Assembly: GCF_900110995.1 (NCBI RefSeq) | Contig: NZ_FOJF01000002.1 | Coordinates: forward strand, 1,638,104-1,702,103 | Source of the DNA: Chitinophaga sp. YR573 | Lineage (GTDB): Bacteria > Bacteroidota > Bacteroidia > Chitinophagales > Chitinophagaceae | Reading direction: 5' to 3' | DNA length: 64,000 nucleotides | Shown: in pieces, positions 9,719 to 19,306 of the stretch | Numbering within the stretch: the first letter of the stretch is position 1 | How the letters are laid out: each line of letters starts with the position of its first letter | Notes under the pieces: model-generated | Told to the model about the DNA's origin: nothing | The model's input: only the letters and a program-made list of their open reading frames with translations | The model's database searches: none | Translations under genes and position numbers: made by a program

Positions 9719-10894
9719 TTACTTCATACTGCCCGCGATTATTTTTTTTTCGTTTTCGACTGCTTTCCTGCTGCCGTGTAAATAATATCCGATGAAGGTA
9801 TACCGTACAAACAACTGGTAAGTGGCAAGCGCAACGAGTACCGGTATAATGAAGCAGAGCAAAGGTTTCAGCGGCCCCCATAGCGTCGTGTTCCCCATCC
9901 ATATCTGTACTGCATCTACAATTGCAACATGTATAAGATACACCCAATAGGAAGCATCTGAAAGGTACCGCATAACAGGTGATTCTGCATTTATATAGCG
10001 TAAAAAGACGCCTAAAAAACCTAAAACTAATGTTACTGTCGTTAACGTCATTAACAATTTAATCTGCCAGTCTGCAGTAATTATTGCTTTTCCCGTATTG
10101 GGGAAGTAAGCAAAATAGTATACAACTAATGCACAAAATGCGCCCGTTATCATAAATAACAATCCGTATTTTTTTAATGGTGCAAAATACACTTTCATAT
10201 TACGGTGCAGTAACCAACCGGCATATACAAACAGACCGTAGTATAAAATATAAGATACGCGGGGTTTAAGTCCGGGTGTATATTGTATATACGGTGAGTC
10301 GAACAGCATAAGTGTCAGGAAGGAGATAATAAGGAGCAATGGCAGCATCAGCGCTGGTTTGATATGTATTTCCAGATCCTTTACCAGTACGATACGCCAC
10401 TTTATGATAAAAATCCCTATCACGTAAAACAGCAGCAGGTAATACAGGAACCATAGATGCAGCGGGCCTCTCCAGATAAAAATGTCGTGTATGATAGTCA
10501 GAAAGTCATTTGTGGTAAAGTGTGTACCGTGGCCTGTTACCGTATAAAATACATCCGGCAGGTAAGTAAGCGGTAATATGAGGAACAGACCAACGATAAA
10601 AGGTACGAGTATGCGCTGTGTACGGTGTTTTATAAATGCAGAAACGCCTATACGGTAATATAGCAGGCGGAAGAAAAAACCTGCAATCAGGTAAAACAGC
10701 TGCATTCTGAAGGTATGGATTGAAAAGAAGATCAGGTCGTAATTGCTGCTACGGTACAATGGATCCTGGTACATCCCTTCAAACGGTTTTACCGTATAAG
10801 CCATTACAGCATGCAGCACTACGCCGAGGAACATTGCCAGGGCTCTTAGCGCATCCATGCTGGAAATACGGGTAGTATTGGCTGAAGATGACAT
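9719..10894 (-). CDS. Acyltransferase 3 family membrane protein
   Basis: 391 residues with about ten hydrophobic segments. The N-terminus SMDALRALAMFLGVVLHAV carries the R-x(10)-H signature of acyltransferase-3 proteins, here most like the OpgC/MdoC-type glucan-modifying branch (inference from the MDALRA start and the LLHRN loop). Expected role: transfer of acetyl or succinyl groups to a surface glycan across the inner membrane. The gene follows the GT2 at 10909 with only 14 nt between them, so the two form an operon. A second acyltransferase lies at the left edge of the window, so the polysaccharide probably bears more than one O-acyl modification. Basic residues at the C-terminus (RKAVENEKK) are probably cytoplasmic. 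Confidence 0.85.
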   Translation of the reverse strand: MSSSANTTRISSMDALRALAMFLGVVLHAVMAYTVKPFEGMYQDPLYRSSNYDLIFFSIHTFRMQLFYLIAGFFFRLLYYRIGVSAFIKHRTQRILVPFIVGLFLILPLTYLPDVFYTVTGHGTHFTTNDFLTIIHDIFIWRGPLHLWFLYYLLLFYVIGIFIIKWRIVLVKDLEIHIKPALMLPLLLIISFLTLMLFDSPYIQYTPGLKPRVSYILYYGLFVYAGWLLHRNMKVYFAPLKKYGLLFMITGAFCALVVYYFAYFPNTGKAIITADWQIKLLMTLTTVTLVLGFLGVFLRYINAESPVMRYLSDASYWVYLIHVAIVDAVQIWMGNTTLWGPLKPLLCFIIPVLVALATYQLFVRYTFIGYYLHGSRKAVENEKKIIAGSMK

Positions 10895-10908
10895 GGGTAA
10901 CTATTTAA

Positions 10909-12114
10909 TCATATATTAATATAGGTTGTTTCCCGCTGTGCTTTTTCCCACACGGAGGACTGTTGTTTCCGAAGGTACCTGAAGAAGCCTTCATATATCG
11001 CTACATTCATGAATGTAAAATAAAACGGTATATAACAAGGCTTGAATTTTATATTCTTAGCGGCCAGGAACCATCCCCCTAATGCTAACAGGTAGAATCC
11101 TATCTGAGCAAAGAAGATGAGACTATAGAACCAGCCGGCAGCGCTGAAAGTCAGTATAGCAGCAGATATCAGCAACAGAGAGAGACTGAGTGGACTCAGT
11201 GTCCAGCGAAGCACCCTATGTGATATATACTGGAATGATAACAACGGATAACGGAAAACGTTCAATAAACTTTTCAGCATAACGATAGACTGGAATCCAC
11301 CGGCGCTGATCCTTACTTTGCGTTTATGTTCTTCTGTAATAGAGGTAGACGGCCTTTCCATGGCATATGCATCAGGCGCATAGGCGATACGGTATCCCTG
11401 CTGGTTGATCTTTAATGAAATAATGAAGTCGTCCAGGATAACAGATGTGTCAACCGGGGCAAACAGGCTGGTACGTACAGAGAATAGTTCTCCGGCTGCA
11501 CCTACGACCGTATAAAAGGCGGCATCCAGTTTTTTCAGCAGGGATTCATATTTCCAGTAAACACCTTCTGTAGCGGCGGCATTATCTCCATCAGTGGTTA
11601 ATACTTTCTTTTCTCCGGCAACACCTCCGGTCTTTTCATCCCGGTAATGTTTCACAATATTTTTTACGGCGGCGGTATTTAACAAGGTATTTGCATCACA
11701 GAAAATAACGAAAGGAGTCCTTACTATTCTCATCGCTCTGTTAATCGCTGCTGTTTTTCCTTTGCGTTCGTATTCGTGTAATAATGTAATGCGCGGATAA
11801 TTTTGGACAACTTTTTCTGAACCATCTGTGGAACCATCTGTTATAAATATGATCTCCAGTTTTTGTTCGGGGTAGTCCAGTGCTAATGTGTTCTGAATCT
11901 TCTGGTCTATGAATGCGTGTTCATTATAAGCTGCAATAATGAGGGTGACAGTGGGCTCAAAGACAGTGTCATCCTGCTTCTCCCGCTGCAGCATGCGCTT
12001 ACAACGCACTAGTAGTGCTAACAGTAAGCCATATCCGAAGTAGTTGTAAAACAGAATACTAAGACTTATAAAAAATATAATTTTAGACAGTAGCATAATA
12101 TGTTGGGGGGACAT
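10909..12114 (-). CDS. Membrane-bound family 2 glycosyltransferase
   Basis: 401 residues. One N-terminal membrane segment (about 7-30) is followed by a GT-A catalytic domain: VTLIIAAYNEHAF (nucleotide-binding strand), ITDGSTDGS, and the DxN-type metal site FVIFCDANT. Three or four C-terminal hydrophobic segments (about 290-375) complete a processive-type topology. The acceptor-region motif QxxRW of cellulose-synthase-like enzymes is not evident; HKRKVRISAGG occupies that place. It is the first gene of a minus-strand operon with the acyltransferase, transcribed divergently from the receiver-sugar transferase operon across a 512-bp intergenic region. Likely adds sugars to the surface polysaccharide; donor and linkage cannot be read from sequence. 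Confidence 0.85.
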   Translation of the reverse strand: MSPQHIMLLSKIIFFISLSILFYNYFGYGLLLALLVRCKRMLQREKQDDTVFEPTVTLIIAAYNEHAFIDQKIQNTLALDYPEQKLEIIFITDGSTDGSEKVVQNYPRITLLHEYERKGKTAAINRAMRIVRTPFVIFCDANTLLNTAAVKNIVKHYRDEKTGGVAGEKKVLTTDGDNAAATEGVYWKYESLLKKLDAAFYTVVGAAGELFSVRTSLFAPVDTSVILDDFIISLKINQQGYRIAYAPDAYAMERPSTSITEEHKRKVRISAGGFQSIVMLKSLLNVFRYPLLSFQYISHRVLRWTLSPLSLSLLLISAAILTFSAAGWFYSLIFFAQIGFYLLALGGWFLAAKNIKFKPCYIPFYFTFMNVAIYEGFFRYLRKQQSSVWEKAQRETTYINI

Positions 12115-12626
12115 TACAGCAACAAACTTAAATAAGAATTATTATTGCTTCGACAGATGCGTGTACAGAAAACCACTTTTTGATATCGTTCACAGAACAA
12201 TTCATACCGTTTACGAAGAATTCTTGACCATTTACCAGATTAATAATATTATAAAATAATTATTATTATACTTTTACGCAGGATTTCGAATAAAAGCCAT
12301 CAAGTATTTAGGGTTACGTTAAGAAAAAAATCTTTCTGATAATTTTCTTGTACTATTCAGGAATAATAAATATTTTTACCTGAGTTTTGATAAGCCCAAC
12401 ATAATCTTTACCATCTCCTCTGAAATTCAGCAAAACCAATTTATCCTGAAAGAACTATCGTTGCAGTATTTGCGTGTTCCCGCAATTCTGGTTACGACGT
12501 TCGCACGGTGATAATCACTTTACCTTATCCTCCTGGAAGATCAAGAAAGAACCATTTACCCACTTTGTAACATATTGTTACGAATGGAGAGTTCATGGAT
12601 TTATTATTTTCTTAAACTGGAGTTAA
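12115..12626. promoter_or_regulatory. 512-bp divergent intergenic region of the polysaccharide cluster
   Basis: A+T-rich spacer between two divergent polysaccharide operons. It contains an AT-only tract with dyad character around 12240-12275 (AATATTATAAAATAATTATT) and a GGAG just before the ATG of the receiver gene. No ORF of note, tRNA or strong hairpin was seen. I could not assign -7/-33 elements with confidence, although promoters for both directions must lie here. Confidence 0.5.
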
Positions 12627-13016
12627 ATGAAGAAGAAGACAATTTTAGTAGTGGATGATAGTGCCCCAATGAGGATTTTACTTGAAGCAATGCTTGGTCA
12701 TAAATATAAAGTTTTTGCGGCTACAGACGGACTGGTGGCTACTATGTGGTTATCTAACGGAAATATGCCCGACATGATTATTACAGATATACAAATGCCA
12801 AATATTGACGGATGGCAGCTGGCAAAGAATTTATCAGGTAATGCATTGTATAGCGATATCCCCATTATAGTATTAACAGGAATGGACTTAAATAATAATA
12901 CACCTATATATCCAAATGTAGCACGGGTAATGAACAAGCCTTTTGACCCCGTAAGGCTGATTGAGATTGTGGATCAATACCTGATGGCAAGACAGCCTGT
13001 GAGTATAGCAGGTTGA
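12627..13016 (+). CDS. Single-domain response regulator (CheY-like receiver)
   Basis: 129 residues, one REC domain and nothing else. All phosphorylation residues are present: acidic pair D10-D11 (VVDDS), acceptor D54 (IITDIQMP), T84 (VLTG) and K104 (NKPF). A GGAG lies about 10 nt before the ATG. It is the first gene of the polysaccharide operon, 65 nt ahead of a sugar transferase whose N-terminus is itself receiver-like. Without an output domain it must act by protein contact. By position the partners could be the sugar transferase or the chain-length protein; this is inference. No histidine kinase lies nearby, so the phosphodonor is encoded elsewhere. Confidence 0.9.
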   Translation: MKKKTILVVDDSAPMRILLEAMLGHKYKVFAATDGLVATMWLSNGNMPDMIITDIQMPNIDGWQLAKNLSGNALYSDIPIIVLTGMDLNNNTPIYPNVARVMNKPFDPVRLIEIVDQYLMARQPVSIAG

Positions 13017-13081
13017 TTTACGCCCCAGGAGAGAATACAATAACCATTGTGACTAACGTCAATTAAGTAAACCGAACACAT

Positions 13082-14212
13082 ATGATATCAAATTTACCCT
13101 TAAATCCACCAGAGGCAAGGAGGAAGGCTGAAACGAAGGTCATTTCCCTGTCATCCAGCACTGTTAAGCGGTATAAGCTATGTATCGGCAACAACAGCTA
13201 TTTCGACAGGCTGGCAGATGTATCAGAAGAATACGTATTTATAGTACAGAATGCTCAGTTATCCCTGAATGTATTGAAAGATCAGTTATATAATGGAATT
13301 ATTCCTTCCTTCATTATATATACTGTAGACCATCGTTTGTCCGGCCTTAGTAAGTTTAAGAAATTTCTTCGCTCAAATCCTTTACTCGAGTCTGTACCCC
13401 TGTTTGTTTATACAGAAACGATTACACACGAAATAAAACAAGGTCTGCGTAAAGTAGGCGGCATTGATGATATTATTACCCCCGATGTTACCCCTGAAGC
13501 TTTTGAGGACAAGTTTAATATTGCCAGAAGCATCCGCGAAATGGCACGTAAAGCGGCTAAGAAAGGTCGTATCTACAGACCTGGCCACTACATTAATTAT
13601 TCTTTCAAACGTGTGCTGGATATCACTATTGCCGGTACTGCGCTCTTATTACTGAGCCCTGTATTCCTGGTGATTGCCGTAATGATAAAGGTGGAATCAA
13701 AAGGCCCTGTTTTTTATATATCACATCGTGCAGGTAACCGTTACCGGATCTTTAAGTTTTATAAGTTCCGTACGATGGTACCTGATGCGGACAAGCAGGT
13801 TGCACAGATGATGCAGTCTAACCAGTATGATACAAATGGCGCTGGTCCGGTTTTCTTTAAAGTAACTAATGATCCGAGAGTAACCAGTTTGGGTACCTTT
13901 TTAAGGAATACCAGTCTGGATGAAATTCCTCAGTTGCTCAACGTAATTCTGGGAGATATGTCGCTGGTAGGTAATCGCCCGCTGCCATTATATGAAGCAG
14001 CTACGCTTACTACAGATGATTTTGCGGGTCGCTTTATAGCTCCTGCAGGCATCACCGGATTATGGCAGATCAAGAAACGTGGTAACAAGGATATGAGTGT
14101 GAAGGAAAGGATCAGCCTTGATATAAATTATGCTGAAAAGCATTCCGTGCTGTATGATATGTGGATACTGGCAAATACACCAGGTGCCATGCGGCAGAAA
14201 AATAATGTATAA
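13082..14212 (+). CDS. Sugar-phosphate transferase with N-terminal degenerate receiver domain
   Basis: 376 residues. Residues about 28-150 have a receiver-like alternation of strands and helices: a FIIYTVD strand with D83, LFVYTE with T111, and GGIDDIITPD where a true receiver has a KP motif. The N-terminal acidic pair is replaced by GNNS and the lysine is missing, so phosphorylation is doubtful. One membrane segment follows (179-203), then a bacterial sugar transferase domain: SKGPVFYISHRAG, FKFYKFRTM, LDEIPQLLNV and MSLVGNRP. This family (PglC/WcaJ/ExoY-type monotopic phosphoglycosyl transferases) starts repeat-unit synthesis by moving a sugar phosphate to undecaprenyl phosphate. Common versions carry extra membrane helices or nothing at the N-terminus, so the receiver-like head is unusual. 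It follows the receiver gene in the same operon. Confidence 0.88.
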   Translation: MISNLPLNPPEARRKAETKVISLSSSTVKRYKLCIGNNSYFDRLADVSEEYVFIVQNAQLSLNVLKDQLYNGIIPSFIIYTVDHRLSGLSKFKKFLRSNPLLESVPLFVYTETITHEIKQGLRKVGGIDDIITPDVTPEAFEDKFNIARSIREMARKAAKKGRIYRPGHYINYSFKRVLDITIAGTALLLLSPVFLVIAVMIKVESKGPVFYISHRAGNRYRIFKFYKFRTMVPDADKQVAQMMQSNQYDTNGAGPVFFKVTNDPRVTSLGTFLRNTSLDEIPQLLNVILGDMSLVGNRPLPLYEAATLTTDDFAGRFIAPAGITGLWQIKKRGNKDMSVKERISLDINYAEKHSVLYDMWILANTPGAMRQKNNV

Positions 14213-14236
14213 AATTTAATCATCACCGAATACTAT

Positions 14237-15148
14237 ATGAGTTTCAAGAACCAGACACCATTGGTGTCTATTATTGCCCTGAACTATAACCAGACAACTG
14301 TTACGTGCGAGTTCCTGGAGTCTACCAAGAAGTTAACCTATAGCAATTTTGAAACAATTGTTGTTGATAATGGCTCTAAAGTAGATCCTACTCAGCAGAT
14401 CGAAGCTGGTAATTATCCAAATATCAGGCTGATACTTAGTCCTGTTAATCTTGGATTTACAGGAGGTAATAACCTTGGCATAGAACAAGCCAAAGGGGAT
14501 TACATCTTCATTGTAAACAATGATACTGAAGTTACGCCAGACCTGATAGAACATTTGTTAAGTCCGTTTTTTGAGGATGCTGCCATTGGTGTAGTATGCC
14601 CCAAAATCCGTTTTTATTCTCATCCCAATGTGATCCAGTATGCCGGCTTTCACAAAATGAACCTGCTTACCGGACGTACCTGGGCAGTAGGAAGTAAGGA
14701 AGAGGATAAAGGACAACACAATGTTTCCGGTACTACCTGGTGTGCACATGGTGCCGCTATGATGGTGAAACGTGAAGTGATTGAAAAGGTAGGCAGGTTT
14801 GCAGATAAATTCTTTATCTATTACGAAGAATCTGACTGGTCCGCACGCATTTTACGTGCAGGATACAAGATCTATTATAATGCAGACGGACTGATTTTCC
14901 ATAAAGAGTCTATCACTATGGGGAAAGAAAGTCCGGTGAAAGCATACTATCACACGCGCAACCGTATCCTGTATATGCGCAGGAATACGAACAAGCTGCA
15001 GCTGACTGCTTTCCTGTTCTTTTTCAGTTTTCTTACATTCCCCAAAGCTGTTCTTACATATGCGATGAAAGGACAGTTCGAACATTTAAAATCATTTATA
15101 AGGGGGACTTCCTGGAATCTAACCAATTCAAGTTATTCACCTGTTTAA
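14237..15148 (+). CDS. Family 2 glycosyltransferase (WbbL-like)
   Basis: 303 residues, GT-A fold. PLVSIIALNYNQ opens the nucleotide-binding domain, VVDNGS and NLGFTGGNNLGI are the motifs of rhamnosyltransferase/WbbL-like GT2 enzymes, and IFIVNNDTEV supplies the metal-binding DxD equivalent. A hydrophobic C-terminal segment (about 255-280) may sit against the membrane. It lies 24 nt after the sugar transferase, so it is co-transcribed and probably adds the second or a later sugar to the lipid-linked unit. Rhamnose is suggested only by family resemblance. Confidence 0.85.
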   Translation: MSFKNQTPLVSIIALNYNQTTVTCEFLESTKKLTYSNFETIVVDNGSKVDPTQQIEAGNYPNIRLILSPVNLGFTGGNNLGIEQAKGDYIFIVNNDTEVTPDLIEHLLSPFFEDAAIGVVCPKIRFYSHPNVIQYAGFHKMNLLTGRTWAVGSKEEDKGQHNVSGTTWCAHGAAMMVKREVIEKVGRFADKFFIYYEESDWSARILRAGYKIYYNADGLIFHKESITMGKESPVKAYYHTRNRILYMRRNTNKLQLTAFLFFFSFLTFPKAVLTYAMKGQFEHLKSFIRGTSWNLTNSSYSPV

Positions 15149-15158
15149 ATAATACACT

Positions 15159-16184
15159 ATGACAAAGATAACATCACTCGTTACCGGCGGAGCCGGATTT
15201 ATTGGCTCACATGTTGTAAAACATTGTCTTGCACTGGGACATGAAGTTATTGTGCTGGACGATCTGAGCGGCGGATTTGAAGACCACATTCCTGCAGGAG
15301 CTGTATTTGTGCAGGGTTCTGTATCTGATGAGAACCTGGTTACAAGCCTGTTTGAAGAATACCGTTTTGATTATGTATATCACCTGGCTGCTTATGCTGC
15401 TGAGGGGTTATCACATTTTATCCGCCGGTTCAATTATAACAATAACCTGATCGGTAGTATCAATCTGATCAACGAGTCTATAAAACATAAAGTAAAATGT
15501 TTTGTATTCACTTCTTCTATCGCTGTATATGGCGCAGGCCAGTTACCAATGCGTGAGGAAATGACGCCAATGCCGGAAGATCCATACGGTGTATCTAAAT
15601 ACGCTGTAGAACTGGACCTGAAAGCTGCACACGAAATGTTTGGTCTGAACTATGTAGTGTTCCGTCCACATAACGTATACGGCGAAAACCAGAACATTGG
15701 TGATAAATACCGTAACGTGATCGGCATCTTCATGAATCAGATCATGCAGAAACAGCCCCTCACTATATTTGGTGATGGTGAACAGACCAGGGCTTTCAGT
15801 TATATCGATGATGTAGCTATTCCCATCACGAACAGTGTGAATATTCCTGCTGCTTACAACCAGGTATTTAATATTGGTGCTGATAAACCTTATACCGTGA
15901 ATGAACTGGTGAAAGTGGTAGGTGATTGCTTCGGTGTTACTCCGGATGTTAAACATCTGCAGGCACGTAATGAAGTAATGCATGCTTATTCCGATCATAC
16001 AAAAGCACATGGTGTATTTGGAGAAGGAAGTGGTGTGAGTTTACTGGATGGTATCAAACGTATGGCTGCATGGGCTGCTAAAGTTGGCGCACGCAAGAGC
16101 AAGGAGTTTGAAAACATCGAGATCTACGAGAAACTGCCTCAGGGCTGGGAAAAGAAACCACAGCCGGAAACAATTCCTGCATAA
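15159..16184 (+). CDS. NAD-dependent sugar-nucleotide epimerase/dehydratase (extended SDR)
   Basis: 341 residues. VTGGAGFIGSH at the N-terminus is the Rossmann NAD-binding motif; FTSSIAVYG gives the catalytic serine region and YGVSKYAVE the Y-x3-K pair of extended SDR enzymes. FRPHNVYGENQ and the C-terminal substrate lobe fit UDP-glucose/UDP-GlcNAc 4-epimerases or related dehydratases. It supplies a nucleotide sugar for the glycosyltransferases around it. It begins 10 nt after the GT2 and its stop overlaps the start of the next gene (TAATG at 16182-16186). Exact substrate unknown. Confidence 0.88.
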   Translation: MTKITSLVTGGAGFIGSHVVKHCLALGHEVIVLDDLSGGFEDHIPAGAVFVQGSVSDENLVTSLFEEYRFDYVYHLAAYAAEGLSHFIRRFNYNNNLIGSINLINESIKHKVKCFVFTSSIAVYGAGQLPMREEMTPMPEDPYGVSKYAVELDLKAAHEMFGLNYVVFRPHNVYGENQNIGDKYRNVIGIFMNQIMQKQPLTIFGDGEQTRAFSYIDDVAIPITNSVNIPAAYNQVFNIGADKPYTVNELVKVVGDCFGVTPDVKHLQARNEVMHAYSDHTKAHGVFGEGSGVSLLDGIKRMAAWAAKVGARKSKEFENIEIYEKLPQGWEKKPQPETIPA

Positions 16185-17317
16185 TGCGGAGTGATAAAAA
16201 AATAAAGGTATTACAGGCTATCCGCCAGGGTATGGTGGGTGGTGGGGAATCCCATGTACTCAGTCTTGTAAACGCGCTGGATAAGGCTCTTTTTGAACCG
16301 GTAGTACTGTCTTTTACAGATGGTCCCATGATCACGCGCTTACAGGAAATGGGCATACGCCATTATGTAATACCCTCTCTCAAGCCTTTTGATGTATCGT
16401 GCTGGATGCAGGTGAAATCACTGATCCGGGAAGAAGAAATAGATATTGTACATGCGCACGGGTCCCGTGCCGCAAGCAACCTTTTTCTCCCTGCAAAATT
16501 AAGTGGTCGTCCTTTGCTCTATACCATACACGGCTGGTCATTTCATGATGACCAGCCATATCTGCAAAAGCAGTTGAGGGTATGGTCAGAAATGCTGCTT
16601 ACCAAAGGTACCCGGGCTAATATTTCCGTATCAGCCTCTAACAGGGATACCGGTGTGAAGCATTTTCCGGGCTTTAGATCGACGGTTATTAATAATGGTA
16701 TAGATCTGGAACGTTTTAATCCGGATGTAACACTGACCGACGTACGAAAAGAACTGAATATTCCGGCACATCATACCGTAGTAGGGTATATCGCCAGGAT
16801 TACCGTACAGAAAGACCCTATTACGATGGTACATGCCTTTAAGGCAGTACTGGAACAGCAGAAAGATATTACACTGCTGGTAGTAGGAGAGGGCGATATG
16901 CAGCAGGAAATGACAGAGACCGCACAGATGCTGGGCATCAGTGATCATGTAGTATTTTGTCCATTCCGCCCGGATGTACCGGAACTGCTACAGGCTATTG
17001 ATATTTATTGTCTGCCTTCTTTGTGGGAAGGTTTGCCTATAGGCCTGCTGGAAGCAATGGCGATGCGTAAAGCCGTTATTGTTACAGCGGTAGACGGCTC
17101 TAAAGAAATTGTAGCCGACGGGCAGAACGGCCTGTTGGTACCAGCCAGAGATCCGGCACAACTGGCTGCTGCAATCATACGCCTGCATGTGGATGTATTG
17201 CTGAGGCATTCATTGCAGCAGGCAGCCGCAGAAACAGTGAACCTCCATTATTGTGTACAGGGCATGACCCGTCAGGTGGAAACATTGTACCAGGGCGTGC
17301 TGGATCATAAAAATTAA
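16184..17317 (+). CDS. Family 4 glycosyltransferase
   Basis: 377 residues, GT-B fold. The N-terminal domain has GMVGGGESHVLSLVNAL (glycine-rich acceptor-side loop) and VHAHGSRAA. The C-terminal domain has VVGYIARI, VVGEGDMQQEM and the E-x7-E region LWEGLPIGLLEAMAMRK that holds the nucleotide sugar. It is a retaining GT4 enzyme of the kind common in O-antigen and capsule operons. Its ATG overlaps the epimerase stop by one base, indicating coupling, and the methyltransferase follows after 3 nt. No signal or membrane segment is seen, so it probably acts at the cytoplasmic membrane face. Confidence 0.9.
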   Translation: MRSDKKIKVLQAIRQGMVGGGESHVLSLVNALDKALFEPVVLSFTDGPMITRLQEMGIRHYVIPSLKPFDVSCWMQVKSLIREEEIDIVHAHGSRAASNLFLPAKLSGRPLLYTIHGWSFHDDQPYLQKQLRVWSEMLLTKGTRANISVSASNRDTGVKHFPGFRSTVINNGIDLERFNPDVTLTDVRKELNIPAHHTVVGYIARITVQKDPITMVHAFKAVLEQQKDITLLVVGEGDMQQEMTETAQMLGISDHVVFCPFRPDVPELLQAIDIYCLPSLWEGLPIGLLEAMAMRKAVIVTAVDGSKEIVADGQNGLLVPARDPAQLAAAIIRLHVDVLLRHSLQQAAAETVNLHYCVQGMTRQVETLYQGVLDHKN

Positions 17318-17320
17318 ATC

Positions 17321-18094
17321 ATGACAACTACACCTGCTTTAACATACGAATACGACCGGATCGCGGACCGGAAGCGACTGGATTTTATCAGTGACGCTAT
17401 CAGCGGCAAAGCACAATCCCAGGCTAAAATACTGGATGTAGGTTGCGGCAATGGCGTTATCAGCCGTCATCTCGGTAAACTCGGATTTAATGTGCTGGGT
17501 ATCGATGTAAGTGAACAAACTATTGAACGCGCCCGCACACTGAATACACTACCGAATGTACAGTTTGAAGTGATCAGCGCTGAACAGCTGGTAGCACAGG
17601 GTGATACCTTCGATGCTATCATCTGCAGTGAAGTGCTGGAACATCTCCAGGACCCATCCTCCTTACTGAAAGTATTACATCAATCTCTGAAACCAGACGG
17701 ATTACTGATCGTAACCGTACCTAATGGCAGCGGACCACGTGAATTGTTTGTGACCCGTCCTGTACTGAAAATGCGTGAGAGCAATAACTGGGCATGGAAA
17801 GCAGTGGTGAAGGTAAAAACTGCTCTGGGATATACCGGTACCACCGTACAATCCGCAGCAGATAACCTGGACCATGTGCAGTTCTTCAAAAAATCAGATC
17901 TGGAAGTATTATCCTCTGAGAATAATTTCAGAATAGTACGTTTTGGTAAAGCGAATTTTATAGAGGATGTATTTCCTTTCTCTTTTGCTGCCAAAAAAAT
18001 CCGCAGCCTTCAGTGGCTCGACTGTAAAATTGCAGATGCACTGCCATACCGGTTTACCGGAGGATTCTTTTCAGTTTGGGAAAAAGCTAAATGA
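17321..18094 (+). CDS. Class I SAM-dependent methyltransferase
   Basis: 257 residues. ILDVGCGNGVISRHL is motif I of class I methyltransferases, VLGIDVSEQTI motif post-I, and FDAIICSEVLEHLQDP the region following the SAM pocket, as in UbiG/Methyltransf_11-type enzymes. Position within the glycosyltransferase operon suggests methylation of a sugar in the repeat unit or of a chain terminus, which could cap growth; that role is inferred. It starts 3 nt after the GT4 and its TGA overlaps the next ATG (ATGA at 18091-18094). Confidence 0.87.
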   Translation: MTTTPALTYEYDRIADRKRLDFISDAISGKAQSQAKILDVGCGNGVISRHLGKLGFNVLGIDVSEQTIERARTLNTLPNVQFEVISAEQLVAQGDTFDAIICSEVLEHLQDPSSLLKVLHQSLKPDGLLIVTVPNGSGPRELFVTRPVLKMRESNNWAWKAVVKVKTALGYTGTTVQSAADNLDHVQFFKKSDLEVLSSENNFRIVRFGKANFIEDVFPFSFAAKKIRSLQWLDCKIADALPYRFTGGFFSVWEKAK

Positions 18095-19305
18095 TTATGC
18101 TTACAATTCTATTAGCCATCTTTATAGCTGTACAGCTTTTGCTGGCAGCCTACCTGCTGCAACCGGCTTTTTTATTACTGGTGTATGGTTGTAAAAGAAT
18201 AGCAGCGCTGTTCGTTAAAAAGCAGGAAACAGATGAATCTGATACTGCTAAGAATTTCTCTTTTGCAGTGATCGTCACTGCCCATAAAAATCTGGAGCTG
18301 GTACCCCCGCTTGTTGACTCCGTGCTGAAACAAACTTACCGTCACTTTAAGGTATATGTAGTGGCGGATGGTTGTGAGCAAACTGATATTGGGTATAATA
18401 ACCACCCGCAGGTAAAAGTACTTGCCCCCGAAGTACCACTCAATGCAAAGATCCGTTCTATTGACTATGCGATCAACAATTTTGATCAGTCGCATGATGC
18501 GCTGATCATCCTGGATGCTGATAACCTGGTACATCCGGATTACCTGTCTGTACTGAATAAATATTTCAATAAAGGATACCGCGCTGTACAAACAAATATG
18601 CTGGCGAAAAACAACGATAGCATCTATGCAAAACTGGATGCTGCGGGTAACTATTTCAGCAATTTCGTAGACAGGCGTATGCGTATGGAGCTGGGTTTAT
18701 CTGCCAATATCTGGGGCCTGGGTATCGCTATTGAAACAGCTTTATATAAAGAAGTGATCTATCGTAATTTCCTGGGTGGATTTGATAAAAAGATCCAGGC
18801 AGATATTGTTAAGCTGATCCCTCAGCTGGCATATGCAGAAGATGCGATGGTGTACGATGAGAAAATAGATAGCGGAGATGCATTGGAAACACAGCGTACC
18901 CGTTGGATCAATGCCTACTTTAAATATTTCAAATACGGCTGGGATGTATTTGCAACAGGACTTAAACGCGGTAACTTTAACCTGCTGTTCTTTGGGTTCA
19001 ACTTATTACGTCCCCCCTTATTTTTACAGATCAGTGTTGCCGGAATATTTGCATTACTTAATTTCTGGATAGCACCCACTCTTACTATTGCATGGATTGC
19101 CATCTTCATCATTTTCCCGCTTTCCTTCCTGGCAATTGTTGCCGTAATGAGTACGGATAAAGGGGTGGTAAAATCCCTGTTATATCTTCCACTTGTTTTT
19201 TTAAGACAGATAAGAGCATTCCTGCATATCGGGAGGGCTAACAAGGCATTTCTTCAGACACAGAATAATAAAGTGATTTATATTGAAGACCTCCTGAAGA
19301 AATAA
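18091..19305 (+). CDS. Membrane-bound family 2 glycosyltransferase (processive type)
   Basis: 404 residues, last gene of the operon. An N-terminal membrane helix (about 4-30) precedes a GT-A domain with FAVIVTAHKN, VVADGC, ALIILDADNLVHPDY (metal-binding DAD) and TQRTRWINA, a QxxRW motif as in processive cellulose/chitin-synthase-like enzymes. Two to three hydrophobic segments follow at about 295-375. The ATG overlaps the methyltransferase stop; a second ATG two codons in is also possible. A terminator-like hairpin lies just after the stop. Likely role: polymerising or side-chain glycosyltransferase. Confidence 0.87.
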   Translation: MIMLTILLAIFIAVQLLLAAYLLQPAFLLLVYGCKRIAALFVKKQETDESDTAKNFSFAVIVTAHKNLELVPPLVDSVLKQTYRHFKVYVVADGCEQTDIGYNNHPQVKVLAPEVPLNAKIRSIDYAINNFDQSHDALIILDADNLVHPDYLSVLNKYFNKGYRAVQTNMLAKNNDSIYAKLDAAGNYFSNFVDRRMRMELGLSANIWGLGIAIETALYKEVIYRNFLGGFDKKIQADIVKLIPQLAYAEDAMVYDEKIDSGDALETQRTRWINAYFKYFKYGWDVFATGLKRGNFNLLFFGFNLLRPPLFLQISVAGIFALLNFWIAPTLTIAWIAIFIIFPLSFLAIVAVMSTDKGVVKSLLYLPLVFLRQIRAFLHIGRANKAFLQTQNNKVIYIEDLLKK

Positions 19306-19306
19306 G

